Numbered from the stretch's first letter, positions 15,772-24,184 are shown. The stretch: DNA of 36,648 nucleotides from Nocardia cyriacigeorgica NBRC 100375 (GCF_000308555.1 NZ_BAFY01000166.1:1-36648), one strand, 5' to 3'. Numbers and translations are program-made. The notes: generated by a model not told the origin, from the sequence alone.

Positions 15772-16512
15772 TCAGGCGTTGGTGCCGCCGTCGACGGTGA
15801 GGAACGAGCCGGAGATGCTGCGGCCGGACGGGCCTGCCAGGAAGGCGACAGTGGCGGCGATGTCCTCGGCGCCACCGAATCGGCCGAGCGGGTTGTGGGT
15901 GAGCTGGTCGGGCGCGTGCTCACCGTCGGCGGGGTTCATGTCGGTGTCGGTGGGGCCGGGCTGCACCAGGTTGACGGTGATGCCGCGCGGACCCAGTTCG
16001 CGGGCAAGGGCTCTGGTGTAGCCGTTGAGGGCGGACTTGCTCAGGTTGTACAGGCTCAGGCCGCCGAACAGCGCACGCTCGGACAGGTTGGAACCGATGC
16101 TGATGATGCGGCCGCCCTCGCCCATGTGCTCGAGCGCCGCCTGCCCGGCGACGAACGCGGCGCGCGCGTGCACGTTCAACGCCCGGTCGATCTCCTCGAG
16201 GGTGAATTCCTGATACGGCTTGCTGGGGAAGATGCCCGCGTTGTTGACCAGGATGTCGAGCCCGCCCAACTCGGCCGCGGTCCGGTGTACCGCGGCCACC
16301 ACCGCGGCGGCGTCGGCGCTGTCGGCCTGGACCGCGATGGCCCGGCGGCCGAGTGCCTCGATATCGGCCACCACGGTCTTGGCCTGCTGTTCGGCGTGCT
16401 GATAGGTCAGGGCGACGTCCGCACCACCCGCGGCCAGTTCGCGCGCGATGGCCGCGCCGATCCCGCGGCTGCCTCCGGTCACCAGCGCCACGGTTGCGTG
16501 CAGATCCGGCAT
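15772..16512 (-). CDS. short-chain dehydrogenase/reductase (SDR)
   Basis: NAD(P)-dependent oxidoreductase of the classical SDR family, 246 residues. The dinucleotide motif TGGSRGIG is near residues 13-20, NNAG near 90-93, and the catalytic Ser and YNLSK (Tyr-x3-Lys) follow in SIGSN and GGLSLYNLSKSALNGY. It ends with FLTVDGGTNA, as in 3-oxoacyl reductase-like members. The substrate cannot be read from sequence. I chose the ATG at 16512 because GGGGG ends six bases before it; the ATG two codons upstream would leave no spacing. It is divergent from a TetR gene with paired operators, so that protein very likely controls it. Confidence 0.93.
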   Translation of the reverse strand: MPDLHATVALVTGGSRGIGAAIARELAAGGADVALTYQHAEQQAKTVVADIEALGRRAIAVQADSADAAAVVAAVHRTAAELGGLDILVNNAGIFPSKPYQEFTLEEIDRALNVHARAAFVAGQAALEHMGEGGRIISIGSNLSERALFGGLSLYNLSKSALNGYTRALARELGPRGITVNLVQPGPTDTDMNPADGEHAPDQLTHNPLGRFGGAEDIAATVAFLAGPSGRSISGSFLTVDGGTNA

Positions 16513-16526
16513 GAGCATCCCCCATT

Positions 16527-16604
16527 TATGTGTCGATCAGTACATAAATAGCTAAGCCCGCGACTCGCCCGCCGTCAAGAGGTATATTTAACGATCGACA
16601 CAGA
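16527..16604. promoter_or_regulatory. paired inverted TetR operators in SDR/tetR divergent promoter
   Basis: Site 1 (16527-16546, read on the minus strand) is TATGT-ACT-GATC-GAC-ACATA, an imperfect palindrome centred on GATC. Site 2 (16585-16604, plus strand) is TATTTAAC-GATC-GACACAGA, identical to site 1 at 16 of 20 positions. The two are inverted and flank the gap between the genes. TATATT at 16583-16588 is a likely -10 of the tetR gene and overlaps site 2. Binding by the divergent TetR protein is inferred. Confidence 0.7.
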
Positions 16605-16615
16605 AAGGATCCGCC

Positions 16616-17230
16616 ATGGCCGAACGAGGACGTCCGCGCGCATTCGATCGCGACGTCGCACTTCGTCGCGCCATGGAGGTGTTCTGGGAGCACGGCTACG
16701 AGGGCGCGTCCTTGACCGATCTCACCTCGGCGATGGGCATCAACTCCCCCAGCCTCTACGCCGCCTTCGGCGGCAAGGAGGCGCTGTTCCGCGAGGCGAT
16801 CGAGCTCTACGGCCGCACCGAGGGCGGACTCACCGCCCGCGCCCTGCGCGAGGAACCCACCGCGCGCGCCGCGATCGAGGCGATGCTGCGCGACAACGCC
16901 GTGGCATACACCGCTCCCGACAAACCGCACGGCTGCATGGTGGTGCTCGCGGGCTCCACCTACACCACCCGCACCGAGTCGGTGCGGGAGTTCCTCGTCG
17001 ACAAGCGCACCCAGACCAGCGCCGACATCCAGGCCCGGCTCGACCGCGGCGTCACCGAGGGTGATCTGCCACCCGGCACCGATACCGCCGAACTGGCCGC
17101 CTTCTACACCACGGTGCTCTACGGCCTGTCGATCCAGGCGCGCGACGGCGTCGGGCACGACGAACTCATGCGCTCCATCGACCGGGCCATGGCGGCCTGG
17201 CCCACCGCGGAAGCCGCCACCCCGAACTGA
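16616..17230 (+). CDS. TetR/AcrR family transcriptional regulator
   Basis: Regulator of 204 residues. It opens with MAERGRPRAFDRDVALRRAM, a form common in TetR proteins that control neighbouring oxidoreductases. The helix-turn-helix spans about 14-58 (GYEGASLTDLTSAMGINSPS, LYAAFGGKEALFREAI). The C-terminal domain (KPHGCMVVLAGS, DIQARLDRGVTEGDLPPGTD) is of the ComR/YxaF-like type. The ATG at 16616 is preceded by GAAAGGA. Two matching operators lie between it and the divergent SDR gene, giving a self-contained repressor/enzyme switch. The inducer may be a reactive carbonyl or a xenobiotic; this last point is inference only. Confidence 0.93.
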   Translation: MAERGRPRAFDRDVALRRAMEVFWEHGYEGASLTDLTSAMGINSPSLYAAFGGKEALFREAIELYGRTEGGLTARALREEPTARAAIEAMLRDNAVAYTAPDKPHGCMVVLAGSTYTTRTESVREFLVDKRTQTSADIQARLDRGVTEGDLPPGTDTAELAAFYTTVLYGLSIQARDGVGHDELMRSIDRAMAAWPTAEAATPN

Positions 17231-17240
17231 GCGCGCCAAC

Positions 17241-17341
17241 CGGCCGGCGAATTCAGATGCGGCCCAACGCCTTCACCTGCGGCCCGACACCGTCACATGC
17301 GACCAGCCGCTTCACATGCGACCAGCCGCTTCACATGCGAC
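17241..17341. repeat. degenerate tandem repeat, five units of 19-20 bases
   Basis: Units end in a shared TTCACATGC-like core: 17241-17260, 17261-17280, 17281-17300, 17301-17319 and 17320-17338. The last two are identical (GACCAGCCGCTTCACATGC), the first is most diverged. The array runs into the stop codon and last residues of the convergent helicase gene at 17331. It looks like a short minisatellite grown by slippage. Confidence 0.85.
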
Positions 17342-19055
17342 GCAGCGCCGCGATCCGTTCACCCAACTGCTCGGCACTGGCCAGCGCGGTCGGCGGACCG
17401 CCGCACTGACGGCGCAGCTCCCCATGGATCACCCCGTGCGGCTTGCCGGTCCGGTGGTGATGCATGGCCACCAGACTGTTGAGTTCGCGCCGCAACTCGC
17501 CGAGACGGTCGGCGGTGGCGACCCGCTCGGCCGCCCCGCCGGCCTGCGGCGCGGGTTCGGCCGTCGCCACCGGTGCCCGGTCGGCGATCTGCCGAGCCTG
17601 ACGTTCACGCAATAGCGCGCGCATCTGCTCGGCGTCGAGCAGACCGGGGATACCGAGATAGTCGGCCTCCTCGGCGCTGCCCGCGAAGGTGGCGGTGCCG
17701 AAGGACGACCCGTCGTAGATCACCTGATCAAGCTCGGCGTCCGCGGCCAGCGCGACGAAGGGCTTCTCGTCCTCGCCCGGCTCGTCCTTCTGCTTGTTGG
17801 CGTCGATGAGCAGCTCGTCGTCGAGGCCGTCCTTCTCTCGGTGCGGCTTGCCGATGACGTGATCGCGCTGCAGTTCCAGTTGGGCGGCCAGATCCAGCAG
17901 CACCGGCACCGACGGCAGGAACACGCTCGCGGTCTCACCGGGCCTGCGGGCACGCACGAAACGCCCGATCGCCTGCGCGAAATACAGCGGCGTCGAGGCG
18001 CTGGTCGCGTACACGCCGACCGCCAGCCGCGGCACGTCGACGCCTTCGGACACCATGCGCACCGCGACCATCCACGGCTGGGTGCCCGCACTGAACTCGC
18101 CGATCCGCGCCGAGGACGTCGGATCGTCGGACAGCACCAGCACCGGCGGTGTCCCGGTGAGGTGTTCGAGCAGCTCGGCGTAGGCACGGGCGCGCTCCTG
18201 ATCGGTCGCGATCACCAGCCCGCCCGCATCGGGCATGCCGGAGGAGCGCAGCTGCCCCAGGCGCATGTCGGCTGCCCGCAGCACCGCCGACATCCAGTCA
18301 CCGGCCGGATCGAGGGCGGTCCGCCAGGCCCGCGCGGTCTGCTCGGCGTTGAGCGGTTCGCCCAGGCGGGCGGAGTACTCCTCGCCCGCGCTGTCGCGCC
18401 AGTGCGCCTCACCGGAATAGGCCAGGAAGACCACCGGGCGCACGACGCCGTCGGCGAGTGCCTCGGCGTAGCCGTAGGCGTGGTCGGCGCGTGAGCGTGG
18501 GAAGCCACCCTCGTCGGGTTCGTAGGTGACGAACGGGATCTGGCTGTCGTCGCTGCGGAAGGGCGTACCGGTCAGCGCCAGCCTGCGGGTCGCGTCGCCG
18601 AACGCCTCGGCGACCGCGTCGCCCCAGCTCTTGGCGTCACCGGCGTGGTGGATCTCGTCCAGGATCACGAGCGTGCGCCGGTTCTCGGTGCGCACCCGGT
18701 GCCTGGAGGGATGCGAGGCGACCTGCGCATAGGTCACCACCACACCGTGATAGTCGCCGGAGGTGCCACCGGTGCTGTTGGAGAACCGGGAGTCCAGCGC
18801 GATCCCGGCCCGCGCCGCCGACTGGGCCCACTGATGCTTGAGGTGCTCGGTGGGTGCGACCACGGTGATCTGGTCGACGGTGCGGTCGGCCAGCAACTCC
18901 GCGGCGACCCGCAGGGCGAAAGTGGTCTTACCCGCGCCCGGCGTGGCGACCGCGAGGAAGTCACGTGGTTTCGTCGCAAGGTATTTGGTGAGCGCACGCC
19001 TCTGCCAGGCGCGTAGCGCTCCTCCCGCCGCAGTGGCGCCACCCGAACCTGTCAC
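17331..19055 (-). CDS. DEAD/DEAH-type superfamily 2 helicase
   Basis: ATP-dependent nucleic acid helicase of 574 residues, related to the type III restriction/UvrB-like ResIII fold. Walker A is ATPGAGKTTFAL (about 37-48), motif II is LDEIHHAGD (about 132-140), motif III ALTGTPFRSD, motif V region VSEGVDVPRLAVGVYATSAS and motif VI AQAIGRFVRARRPGE. The C-terminal 150 residues are charged, with QARQIADRAPVATAEPAPQA and a last segment MHHHRTGKPHGVIHGELRRQ. The cellular role is unknown; it may serve in DNA repair. The GTG at 19055 was chosen because TAGTGT lies eight bases upstream, with no Shine-Dalgarno; a TTG 13 codons earlier is less likely. Its 3' end overlaps a tandem repeat. Confidence 0.92.
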   Translation of the reverse strand: MTGSGGATAAGGALRAWQRRALTKYLATKPRDFLAVATPGAGKTTFALRVAAELLADRTVDQITVVAPTEHLKHQWAQSAARAGIALDSRFSNSTGGTSGDYHGVVVTYAQVASHPSRHRVRTENRRTLVILDEIHHAGDAKSWGDAVAEAFGDATRRLALTGTPFRSDDSQIPFVTYEPDEGGFPRSRADHAYGYAEALADGVVRPVVFLAYSGEAHWRDSAGEEYSARLGEPLNAEQTARAWRTALDPAGDWMSAVLRAADMRLGQLRSSGMPDAGGLVIATDQERARAYAELLEHLTGTPPVLVLSDDPTSSARIGEFSAGTQPWMVAVRMVSEGVDVPRLAVGVYATSASTPLYFAQAIGRFVRARRPGETASVFLPSVPVLLDLAAQLELQRDHVIGKPHREKDGLDDELLIDANKQKDEPGEDEKPFVALAADAELDQVIYDGSSFGTATFAGSAEEADYLGIPGLLDAEQMRALLRERQARQIADRAPVATAEPAPQAGGAAERVATADRLGELRRELNSLVAMHHHRTGKPHGVIHGELRRQCGGPPTALASAEQLGERIAALRRM

Positions 19056-19063
19056 GGAAGCCA

Positions 19064-19069
19064 ACACTA
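19064..19069 (-). promoter_or_regulatory. -10 element for the helicase gene
   Basis: TAGTGT on the minus strand lies eight bases before the GTG at 19055, the same layout as at dut, and implies a leader of about two bases. Confidence 0.45.
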
Positions 19070-19222
19070 ACGGTCGGAGGCCGCGAGTCGCCAAACCGAC
19101 GCGACGGGCGCGACCGGCGTCACAACACCCGTCCGGGTAACCAGCGGTTCACCTGCTGCCCGCCGACACGATGCCCGCCCCGTCCGGCCGATGCGGCGCG
19201 GGTGCGCGATGCTTGTCACACC

Positions 19223-20347
19223 ATGAGCAACCTGTCAGGCACTCGCGCGAGCGCGGCCGCCCTCGCGCGCCGTGCGGGTGCCGGGACGGCGCGGGCGGGA
19301 CGGCAGACCTGGCGGTTGGTGGTCAGGGTGGCGGTCAAGGCCTGGCAGGACTCGATCTTCGCCAAGTCGGCGGCGGCGGCATTCTGGCAGACCATGTCGC
19401 TGGCGCCGTTGTTGCTCGGCGTTCTCGGCAGCCTCGGCTATGTCGGTGGGTGGTTCGGCCCCGATACCGTCGAGATCGTCGAGTCCAAGATCCTCACCTT
19501 CAGCCGCGACCTGTTCAACCCGACGGTGGTGCACGACCTCATCGAACCGACGGTCCGCGATGTACTCGGCCAAGGTCGCGCGGCGTTCGTCTCGGTGGGT
19601 TTCGTGCTGTCGCTGTGGGCCGGTTCCTCGGCCATGGCCACCTTCGTCGACGCGATCGTGGAGGCGCACGACCAGCAGGATGCCAGGCATCCGGTCTGGC
19701 AGCGGATCTTCGCGCTCCTGCTGTACGTACAGTTCCTGGTGGCGGCGGTGTTCATCCTGCCGCTGATCGCCTTGGGGCCGGTCTTGATCGGGCGGGCCCT
19801 ACCCGAGGGCTGGCGCGAGCCGGGGCTGCGGTTGATCGACGGGTTCTACTATCCGGGCGTCGGCCTGCTGTTGATCGTGGGATTGACCACGCTGTACAAG
19901 CTGGCCCTGCACACCACGCTGCCCTGGCATCGGCTCTTCGGCGGTGCACTGGTGGCCGGTGTGTTCTTCATGGCGGCCAGCGAGGGGCTGCGCCGTTATC
20001 TGGGATGGGTCACCCGCACCGGCGTCAGCTACGGCGCGCTGGCGACGCCCATCGCGTTCCTGTTGTTCACGTTCTTCCTCGCCTTCGCCGTCATCGTCGG
20101 CGCGGAGTTCAACGCGACCGTGCAGGAGTTCTGGCCGGCCCGGGCCACCAGGGTCGAGCAGGTGAAGGCGTGGCTGGCCGAGCAGGTGCGCGGTGAACCG
20201 TCCGAACCGGCGCCGGAGACCACCGGAGCATCGGCAAGGATCGAACCCACATGGGCCTCGCAGCCGCCGCGTTCGGATTCACCCGGCGACCAGACGCGGG
20301 GGGACCCGCCACTGGACAGCGCGCGATCCTCGCGCACCGGGCCGTAA
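19223..20347 (+). CDS. YihY/virulence factor BrkB family membrane protein
   Basis: Integral inner-membrane protein of the YihY/BrkB family (Rv2707 in the same setting of M. tuberculosis). It has 374 residues, with about six membrane helices between residues 40 and 295, including AAAAFWQTMSLAPLLLGVLG, VSVGFVLSLWAGSSAMATFV and IAFLLFTFFLAFAVIVGAEF. An amphipathic basic N-terminus precedes them and a Pro/Ser/Asp-rich disordered tail of about 65 residues follows. No transport substrate is established for the family. The start is uncertain: the ATG at 19223 is used, but a GTG at 19202 would add seven residues and neither has a Shine-Dalgarno. It converges with the DUF3039 gene. Confidence 0.88.
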   Translation: MSNLSGTRASAAALARRAGAGTARAGRQTWRLVVRVAVKAWQDSIFAKSAAAAFWQTMSLAPLLLGVLGSLGYVGGWFGPDTVEIVESKILTFSRDLFNPTVVHDLIEPTVRDVLGQGRAAFVSVGFVLSLWAGSSAMATFVDAIVEAHDQQDARHPVWQRIFALLLYVQFLVAAVFILPLIALGPVLIGRALPEGWREPGLRLIDGFYYPGVGLLLIVGLTTLYKLALHTTLPWHRLFGGALVAGVFFMAASEGLRRYLGWVTRTGVSYGALATPIAFLLFTFFLAFAVIVGAEFNATVQEFWPARATRVEQVKAWLAEQVRGEPSEPAPETTGASARIEPTWASQPPRSDSPGDQTRGDPPLDSARSSRTGP

Positions 20348-20376
20348 CGGCCGGGACGCGAGGGCACATCGGGCGC

Positions 20377-20622
20377 TCAGTCGCCCTTACGGAGCTGCTC
20401 GTAGACCTTCTTGCATTCCGGGCACACCGGCGAGCCGGGCTTGGGCGAGCGGGTCACCGGGAACACCTCACCGCACAGCGCGACGACATGGGTGCCCATG
20501 ACCGCGCTCTCGGCGATCTTGTCCTTCTTCACGTAGTGGAAGAACTTGGGGGTGTCATCGCCGGTCGACTCGTCGGTAGTCGTATCGGGGCGAACCAGAG
20601 TGTCGGTACTCACGCCTTCCAT
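20377..20622 (-). CDS. DUF3039 family protein
   Basis: Small conserved actinobacterial protein (81 residues), matching DUF3039/Rv2708c, which also lies between YihY and DUF3099 genes near sigB. The conserved part is FFHYVKKDKIAESAVMGTHV, then VALCGEVF and PVCPECKKVYEQL; the Cys and CxxC suggest a metal site. Function is unknown. The ATG at 20622 is used; a GTG at 20613 three codons in is an alternative. An ATG 11 codons further upstream is open but would overlap the divergent promoter of the DUF3099 gene. Confidence 0.9.
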   Translation of the reverse strand: MEGVSTDTLVRPDTTTDESTGDDTPKFFHYVKKDKIAESAVMGTHVVALCGEVFPVTRSPKPGSPVCPECKKVYEQLRKGD

Positions 20623-20683
20623 GATGCCGCATCCCGTCCCCGGCGTCGTGACCACCGGGTGTGCGCCCCACCGCGGACAGTGG

Positions 20684-20689
20684 AAGACT
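20684..20689 (+). promoter_or_regulatory. -10 element for leaderless DUF3099 gene
   Basis: AAGACT, keeping the key A and T of TANNNT, is followed by six bases and the ATG at 20696. No Shine-Dalgarno is present, so the mRNA is probably leaderless. Confidence 0.4.
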
Positions 20690-20695
20690 CGGGGT

Positions 20696-21109
20696 ATGCA
20701 GCAGCACGGCGATTCTTCCGACGCGAGCGTCGGCCGTGACGACTCGACCGGCGCGCCGATGCCGCCCCGGCCCCGCCGTTCTGCCGGCTACTTCCCCGGA
20801 GACGACAAACATCCGGTCCTGATCACCGAGGCCGCCCCGTCGCTCGAGGATCAGCACCGCGCCCGGGTCCGGCGATATCTGACGATCATGTCCTTCCGCA
20901 TTCCGGCATTGATCCTGGCAGCGGTCGCCTACAGCGTCTTCAGCAATGCGCTGATCTCGATCCTGATCATCGTCGCCTCGATCCCGCTGCCGTGGATCGC
21001 GGTCCTGATCGCCAACGACCGCCCGCCCCGGGACAAGAACGAGCCCAGCCGCTGGGATCGGCCGCGTCCGGCGCTGGAATCGCGACCGCACAACGCCATC
21101 GACCGCTGA
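20696..21109 (+). CDS. DUF3099 membrane protein
   Basis: Conserved actinobacterial membrane protein of 137 residues (DUF3099, as Rv2709 upstream of sigB). The N-terminal third is polar and includes HPVLITEAAPSLEDQHRARV, the family signature. Two adjacent hydrophobic segments, about 68-86 and 87-106 (ALILAAVAYSVFSNALISIL and IIVASIPLPWIAVLIAND), form a membrane hairpin with both termini probably in the cytoplasm. The tail is rich in Arg and Pro. Function is unknown. The ATG at 20696 is used because of the -10-like hexamer six bases upstream; the frame is open further 5' but that part is antisense to the DUF3039 gene. Confidence 0.9.
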   Translation: MQQHGDSSDASVGRDDSTGAPMPPRPRRSAGYFPGDDKHPVLITEAAPSLEDQHRARVRRYLTIMSFRIPALILAAVAYSVFSNALISILIIVASIPLPWIAVLIANDRPPRDKNEPSRWDRPRPALESRPHNAIDR

Positions 21110-21157
21110 GCCCGGCGTTCCCAGGGTAGTGGCGGCCGCCACAGCCGGGCACGGTGG

Positions 21158-21163
21158 CAGAGT
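21158..21163 (+). promoter_or_regulatory. -10 element for leaderless methyltransferase gene
   Basis: CAGAGT is followed by ACCGAT and the GTG at 21170. It keeps the A and T of the actinobacterial -10 and the six-base spacing seen elsewhere in this window. No Shine-Dalgarno is seen. Confidence 0.4.
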
Positions 21164-21169
21164 ACCGAT

Positions 21170-22690
21170 GTGCCTACGAATCGCTCGACCACCACGAGAT
21201 CGCTGCTGACCGCCCTGTGCCCGGCCCTGCGCACCGCGCTGATCCGGGTCGGCTACAACGCCGACACCTTGCTGGAGGCTCTCGGCGCCGACGCGCACGC
21301 CGCACTCGGTCGCTCCGAACCGGTGCCGGTGCGCCGCGCCGCGCGCGCCGCGGGTGAACTCGGCACGCTGATCCGGCTACTGCTGCTCGGTGATCCGTTG
21401 CCGGAGGCCGAGGTCGGGGCCGCATTGGCACCGGTCGAGCTCGATCAGGCGGTCGCCGCAGGCCTGCTGGCTCGCGACGGCGACCAGGTGCGCGCGGCAC
21501 TGGACCTGCGTCCGCTCGACACCGGCGCGGGCACCCGCTGGATCCTGTCCGATCTGGACGATTCGATGCGCAGGCGCACACTCACCGCCGACCACGTCCT
21601 CGGTGTGGGCCATGCCTCGCTGTCGTTGCTGCGAGCCACGCCGACCGAGCCGGTGGGCTCGGTGCTCGACCTCGGCACCGGATGCGGTGTGCAAGCCGTG
21701 CACGCCGCCTCCTATGCCGAGCGCGTCACCGCCACCGACGTCAACCCGCGCGCGCTGTGGCTGGCCGAGGCCACCGCCGCCCTCAACGAGCTGGATGTGG
21801 AGTTGCTGGAGGGCTCGTGGTTCGAGCAGGTGGCCGGACGCCGATTCGACCAGGTGGTGGCCAATCCGCCGTTCGTGGTCGGCCCGGCCCGTGTCGAGCA
21901 CACCTACCGTGATTCCGGTCTCGCCCTCGACGGTGCCAGCGAGCTGGTGATCTCGCAGGCACCGCAGCTGCTCGCGCCCGGCGGCACCGCGGCGATGCTG
22001 GCAGCCTGGGTGCACGTGGCCGGACAGGACTGGCGGCAGCGGGTCTCCTCGTGGCTGCCCGCGCACGGTGTCGATGCCTGGGTGGTGCAGCGCGACGTCG
22101 CCGACCCCGCCCTCTACGTCGGCACCTGGCTGCGCGATGCGGGTTCGGACCCGCGCGATCAGCACGCCCAGCAGCGCGCCGAACAGTGGCTGGAGGCCTT
22201 CTCCGCCGCGGACGTCGAGGGCATCGGCTTCGGGTTCGTCTATCTGCGCGCGATCGATGGCCCCACCGAACTGCTCGCCGAGGATCTCACCCACGGCTTC
22301 GACGACCCGCTCGGCGCGGAAGCGACCCGCTACTTCCACCGCTCGGCCTGGTTGCGCGCCGTCGCCGCCGACAATGATCTGGCCTGGTCGGCGCGCTTCC
22401 GGGTCGATCCCGCGACCGCGCTCGATCGGGTGTATCTGCCCGGGCCACAGGGCTGGGAACAGCGGGTGGCCCGGCTGCACCGCGGCGACGGTCCGCGCTG
22501 GCAGCACGAAGTGGACGAGACCACAATCTCCCTGGTAGCGGGAATGCGACCGGACGGTCTGCCGTTGCACGAACTGATCGAACTGCTCGCCATCGCTCAC
22601 GGATCCGACAGCGTCACGCCCGAGTTCGCGGCGGACGCGCTGGGAGTGGTGGCCGGATTGGTACGCCACGGGCTGATCGTTCCCGCATAG
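21170..22690 (+). CDS. class I SAM-dependent methyltransferase, small-methyltransferase type
   Basis: Methyltransferase of 506 residues in an actinobacterial family with extra N- and C-terminal domains. The N-terminal 140 residues are helical with no motif I recognise. The Rossmann core starts at about 160: motif I SVLDLGTGCGVQAVHAASYA (about 164-183), motif II acidic ATDVNPRAL, and motif IV VVANPPFVVG (about 229-238). The NPPF tetrad is found in enzymes that methylate amino nitrogen, such as adenine N6, guanine N2 of rRNA, or glutamine of release factors, so the target is probably one of these. The C-terminal 200 residues contain GIGFGFVYLRAI and end in a winged-helix-like segment. The gene sits directly before sigB. 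Confidence 0.9.
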   Translation: MPTNRSTTTRSLLTALCPALRTALIRVGYNADTLLEALGADAHAALGRSEPVPVRRAARAAGELGTLIRLLLLGDPLPEAEVGAALAPVELDQAVAAGLLARDGDQVRAALDLRPLDTGAGTRWILSDLDDSMRRRTLTADHVLGVGHASLSLLRATPTEPVGSVLDLGTGCGVQAVHAASYAERVTATDVNPRALWLAEATAALNELDVELLEGSWFEQVAGRRFDQVVANPPFVVGPARVEHTYRDSGLALDGASELVISQAPQLLAPGGTAAMLAAWVHVAGQDWRQRVSSWLPAHGVDAWVVQRDVADPALYVGTWLRDAGSDPRDQHAQQRAEQWLEAFSAADVEGIGFGFVYLRAIDGPTELLAEDLTHGFDDPLGAEATRYFHRSAWLRAVAADNDLAWSARFRVDPATALDRVYLPGPQGWEQRVARLHRGDGPRWQHEVDETTISLVAGMRPDGLPLHELIELLAIAHGSDSVTPEFAADALGVVAGLVRHGLIVPA

Positions 22691-22812
22691 CGAGTCGCCC
22701 GGATCGGCCGAGGCAGGGCAGGGCCGTTCCCGTCGCGGGGTGTTCTCAGGAACTTCTCAGCCGAACGTGGCGAAAACCGCAGTTCAGAAGCGGTTTACCC
22801 GCGCCCGGTCAG

Positions 22813-22839
22813 GGAACTTTCCCTATGTCGGGTCCGTTG
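22813..22839 (+). promoter_or_regulatory. ECF-type (SigE/SigH-like) promoter of sigB
   Basis: GGAAC (22813-22817), a 17-base spacer and CGTTG (22835-22839) match the GGAAC-N16/17-CGTT form used by mycobacterial SigE and SigH, which are known to transcribe sigB in M. tuberculosis. The predicted start is about seven bases further on, 20-30 bases before the sigB ATG. Confidence 0.75.
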
Positions 22840-22873
22840 ATCGGAGTGAGACACCACCGACAGGAGGCAAGTC

Positions 22874-23842
22874 ATGACAAGCCCCGCCACCACTCGAGTG
22901 CGCGCCAGCGATTCGGACCTCGACGCCCAGAGCCCCGCCGCCGACCTGGTACGCGTGTACCTGAACGGGATCGGCCGTACGGCGCTGCTCACGGCGGCCG
23001 ATGAGGTCGAGCTGGCCAAGCGCATCGAGGCGGGCCTCTATGCCCAGCACCTGCTGGAGACCGGCAAGCGATTGTCGGCCGCCCGCAAGCGCGATCTGGC
23101 CGTCATCGTCCGCGAAGGCCAGGCCGCCCGCTCGCATCTGCTGGAAGCCAACCTGCGTCTGGTCGTGTCCCTCGCCAAGCGCTACACCGGGCGCGGGATG
23201 CCCCTGCTGGACCTCATCCAGGAAGGCAACCTCGGCCTGATCCGCGCGATGGAGAAGTTCGACTACGCCAAGGGCTTCAAGTTCTCCACCTACGCCACCT
23301 GGTGGATCCGTCAGGCCATCACCCGTGGCATGGCAGATCAGAGCCGCACCATCCGGCTTCCCGTCCACCTGGTCGAGCAGGTCAACAAGCTGGCCAGGAT
23401 CAAGCGTGAACTGCATCAGCAGCTGGGCCGTGAGGCGACCGATGACGAGCTGGCCAACGAATCGGGCATCCCGGTGGAGAAGATCGCCGATCTGCTCGAT
23501 CACAGCCGCGATCCGGTGAGCCTGGACATGCCGGTCGGCAACGACGAGGAAGCCCCACTGGGCGACTTCATCGAGGATTCCGAGGCCACCTCCGCCGAAA
23601 GCGCCGTCATCGCCGGTCTGCTGCACCACGACGTCCGCAGTGTCCTCGCCACGCTGGACGAGCGCGAACAGCAGGTGATCCGATTGCGTTTCGGCCTCGA
23701 CGACGGCCAGCCGCGCACTCTCGATCAGATCGGCAAGCTGTTCGGCCTGTCCCGTGAGCGGGTCCGCCAGATCGAACGCGAAGTGATGTCCAAACTGCGC
23801 AAGGGCGAGCGCGCCGACAGGCTGCGCGCCTACGCCAGCTGA
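22874..23842 (+). CDS. sigB: group 2 RNA polymerase sigma factor SigB
   Basis: Principal-like sigma factor for stress and stationary phase, 322 residues. It lacks the Lys/Ala and acidic N-terminal extension of SigA. Region 1.2 is [20 protein letters not shown], region 2 contains [40 protein letters not shown] and [20 protein letters not shown], and region 4.2 contains [20 protein letters not shown]. Promoter-reading residues closely follow SigA, so the two should share -10 sites. The ATG at 22874 has an ACAGGAGG ribosome-binding site. An ECF-type promoter lies just upstream. The gene order before ideR agrees with mycobacteria, although here two other genes intervene. Confidence 0.96.
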   Translation: MTSPATTRVRASDSDLDAQSPAADLVRVYLNGIGRTALLTAADEVELAKRIEAGLYAQHLLETGKRLSAARKRDLAVIVREGQAARSHLLEANLRLVVSLAKRYTGRGMPLLDLIQEGNLGLIRAMEKFDYAKGFKFSTYATWWIRQAITRGMADQSRTIRLPVHLVEQVNKLARIKRELHQQLGREATDDELANESGIPVEKIADLLDHSRDPVSLDMPVGNDEEAPLGDFIEDSEATSAESAVIAGLLHHDVRSVLATLDEREQQVIRLRFGLDDGQPRTLDQIGKLFGLSRERVRQIEREVMSKLRKGERADRLRAYAS

Positions 23843-24184
23843 TCCGCCTCGGGCCGGCGACCCCGGCACGAGCCAGACCAGGTGACCACGCCGGTCACCA
23901 TCCCGACGCCGACCGGTGTCCGCACGTCCCGCCCCCTCCGAGGCGTGCGAGCCGGTCGGCGTAAACGTTTGTGCCGGCGGCTATCCCGACGCCGGACCCG
24001 TGCACAACGGCACGGCCCATCCTGAGCCCGCACGGTCCGGCCTCCAGCGGCTGCTGGCGGGCACCTGGATCCGGCAGTCCCACAGACGACGGGCACGACG
24101 CACGCCGGCGTGGACCGGCAGCGAACGATTGGCTTATCGACACCCTGCCCAAGCGCCAACCCATACTCACGACGGGCGTCGCGT
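23843..24184. other. intergenic region between convergent sigB and GNAT-ACS genes
   Basis: The 342 bases contain the hairpin at 23881-23899 and otherwise nothing I can name. Open frames here extend from the flanking genes antisense and show no domain. No T-tract or second strong hairpin is seen. Confidence 0.5.
23881..23899. terminator. possible sigB terminator or palindromic site
   Basis: GGTGACC (23881-23887) and GGTCACC (23893-23899) pair perfectly around ACGCC, 38 bases after the sigB stop. The short stem and lack of a T-tract leave open whether this is a terminator or an operator. Confidence 0.4.

Noticed and set aside
17241..17341. CRISPR array
   Set aside because: Units are 19-20 bases and contiguous, with no unique spacers and no cas genes nearby.
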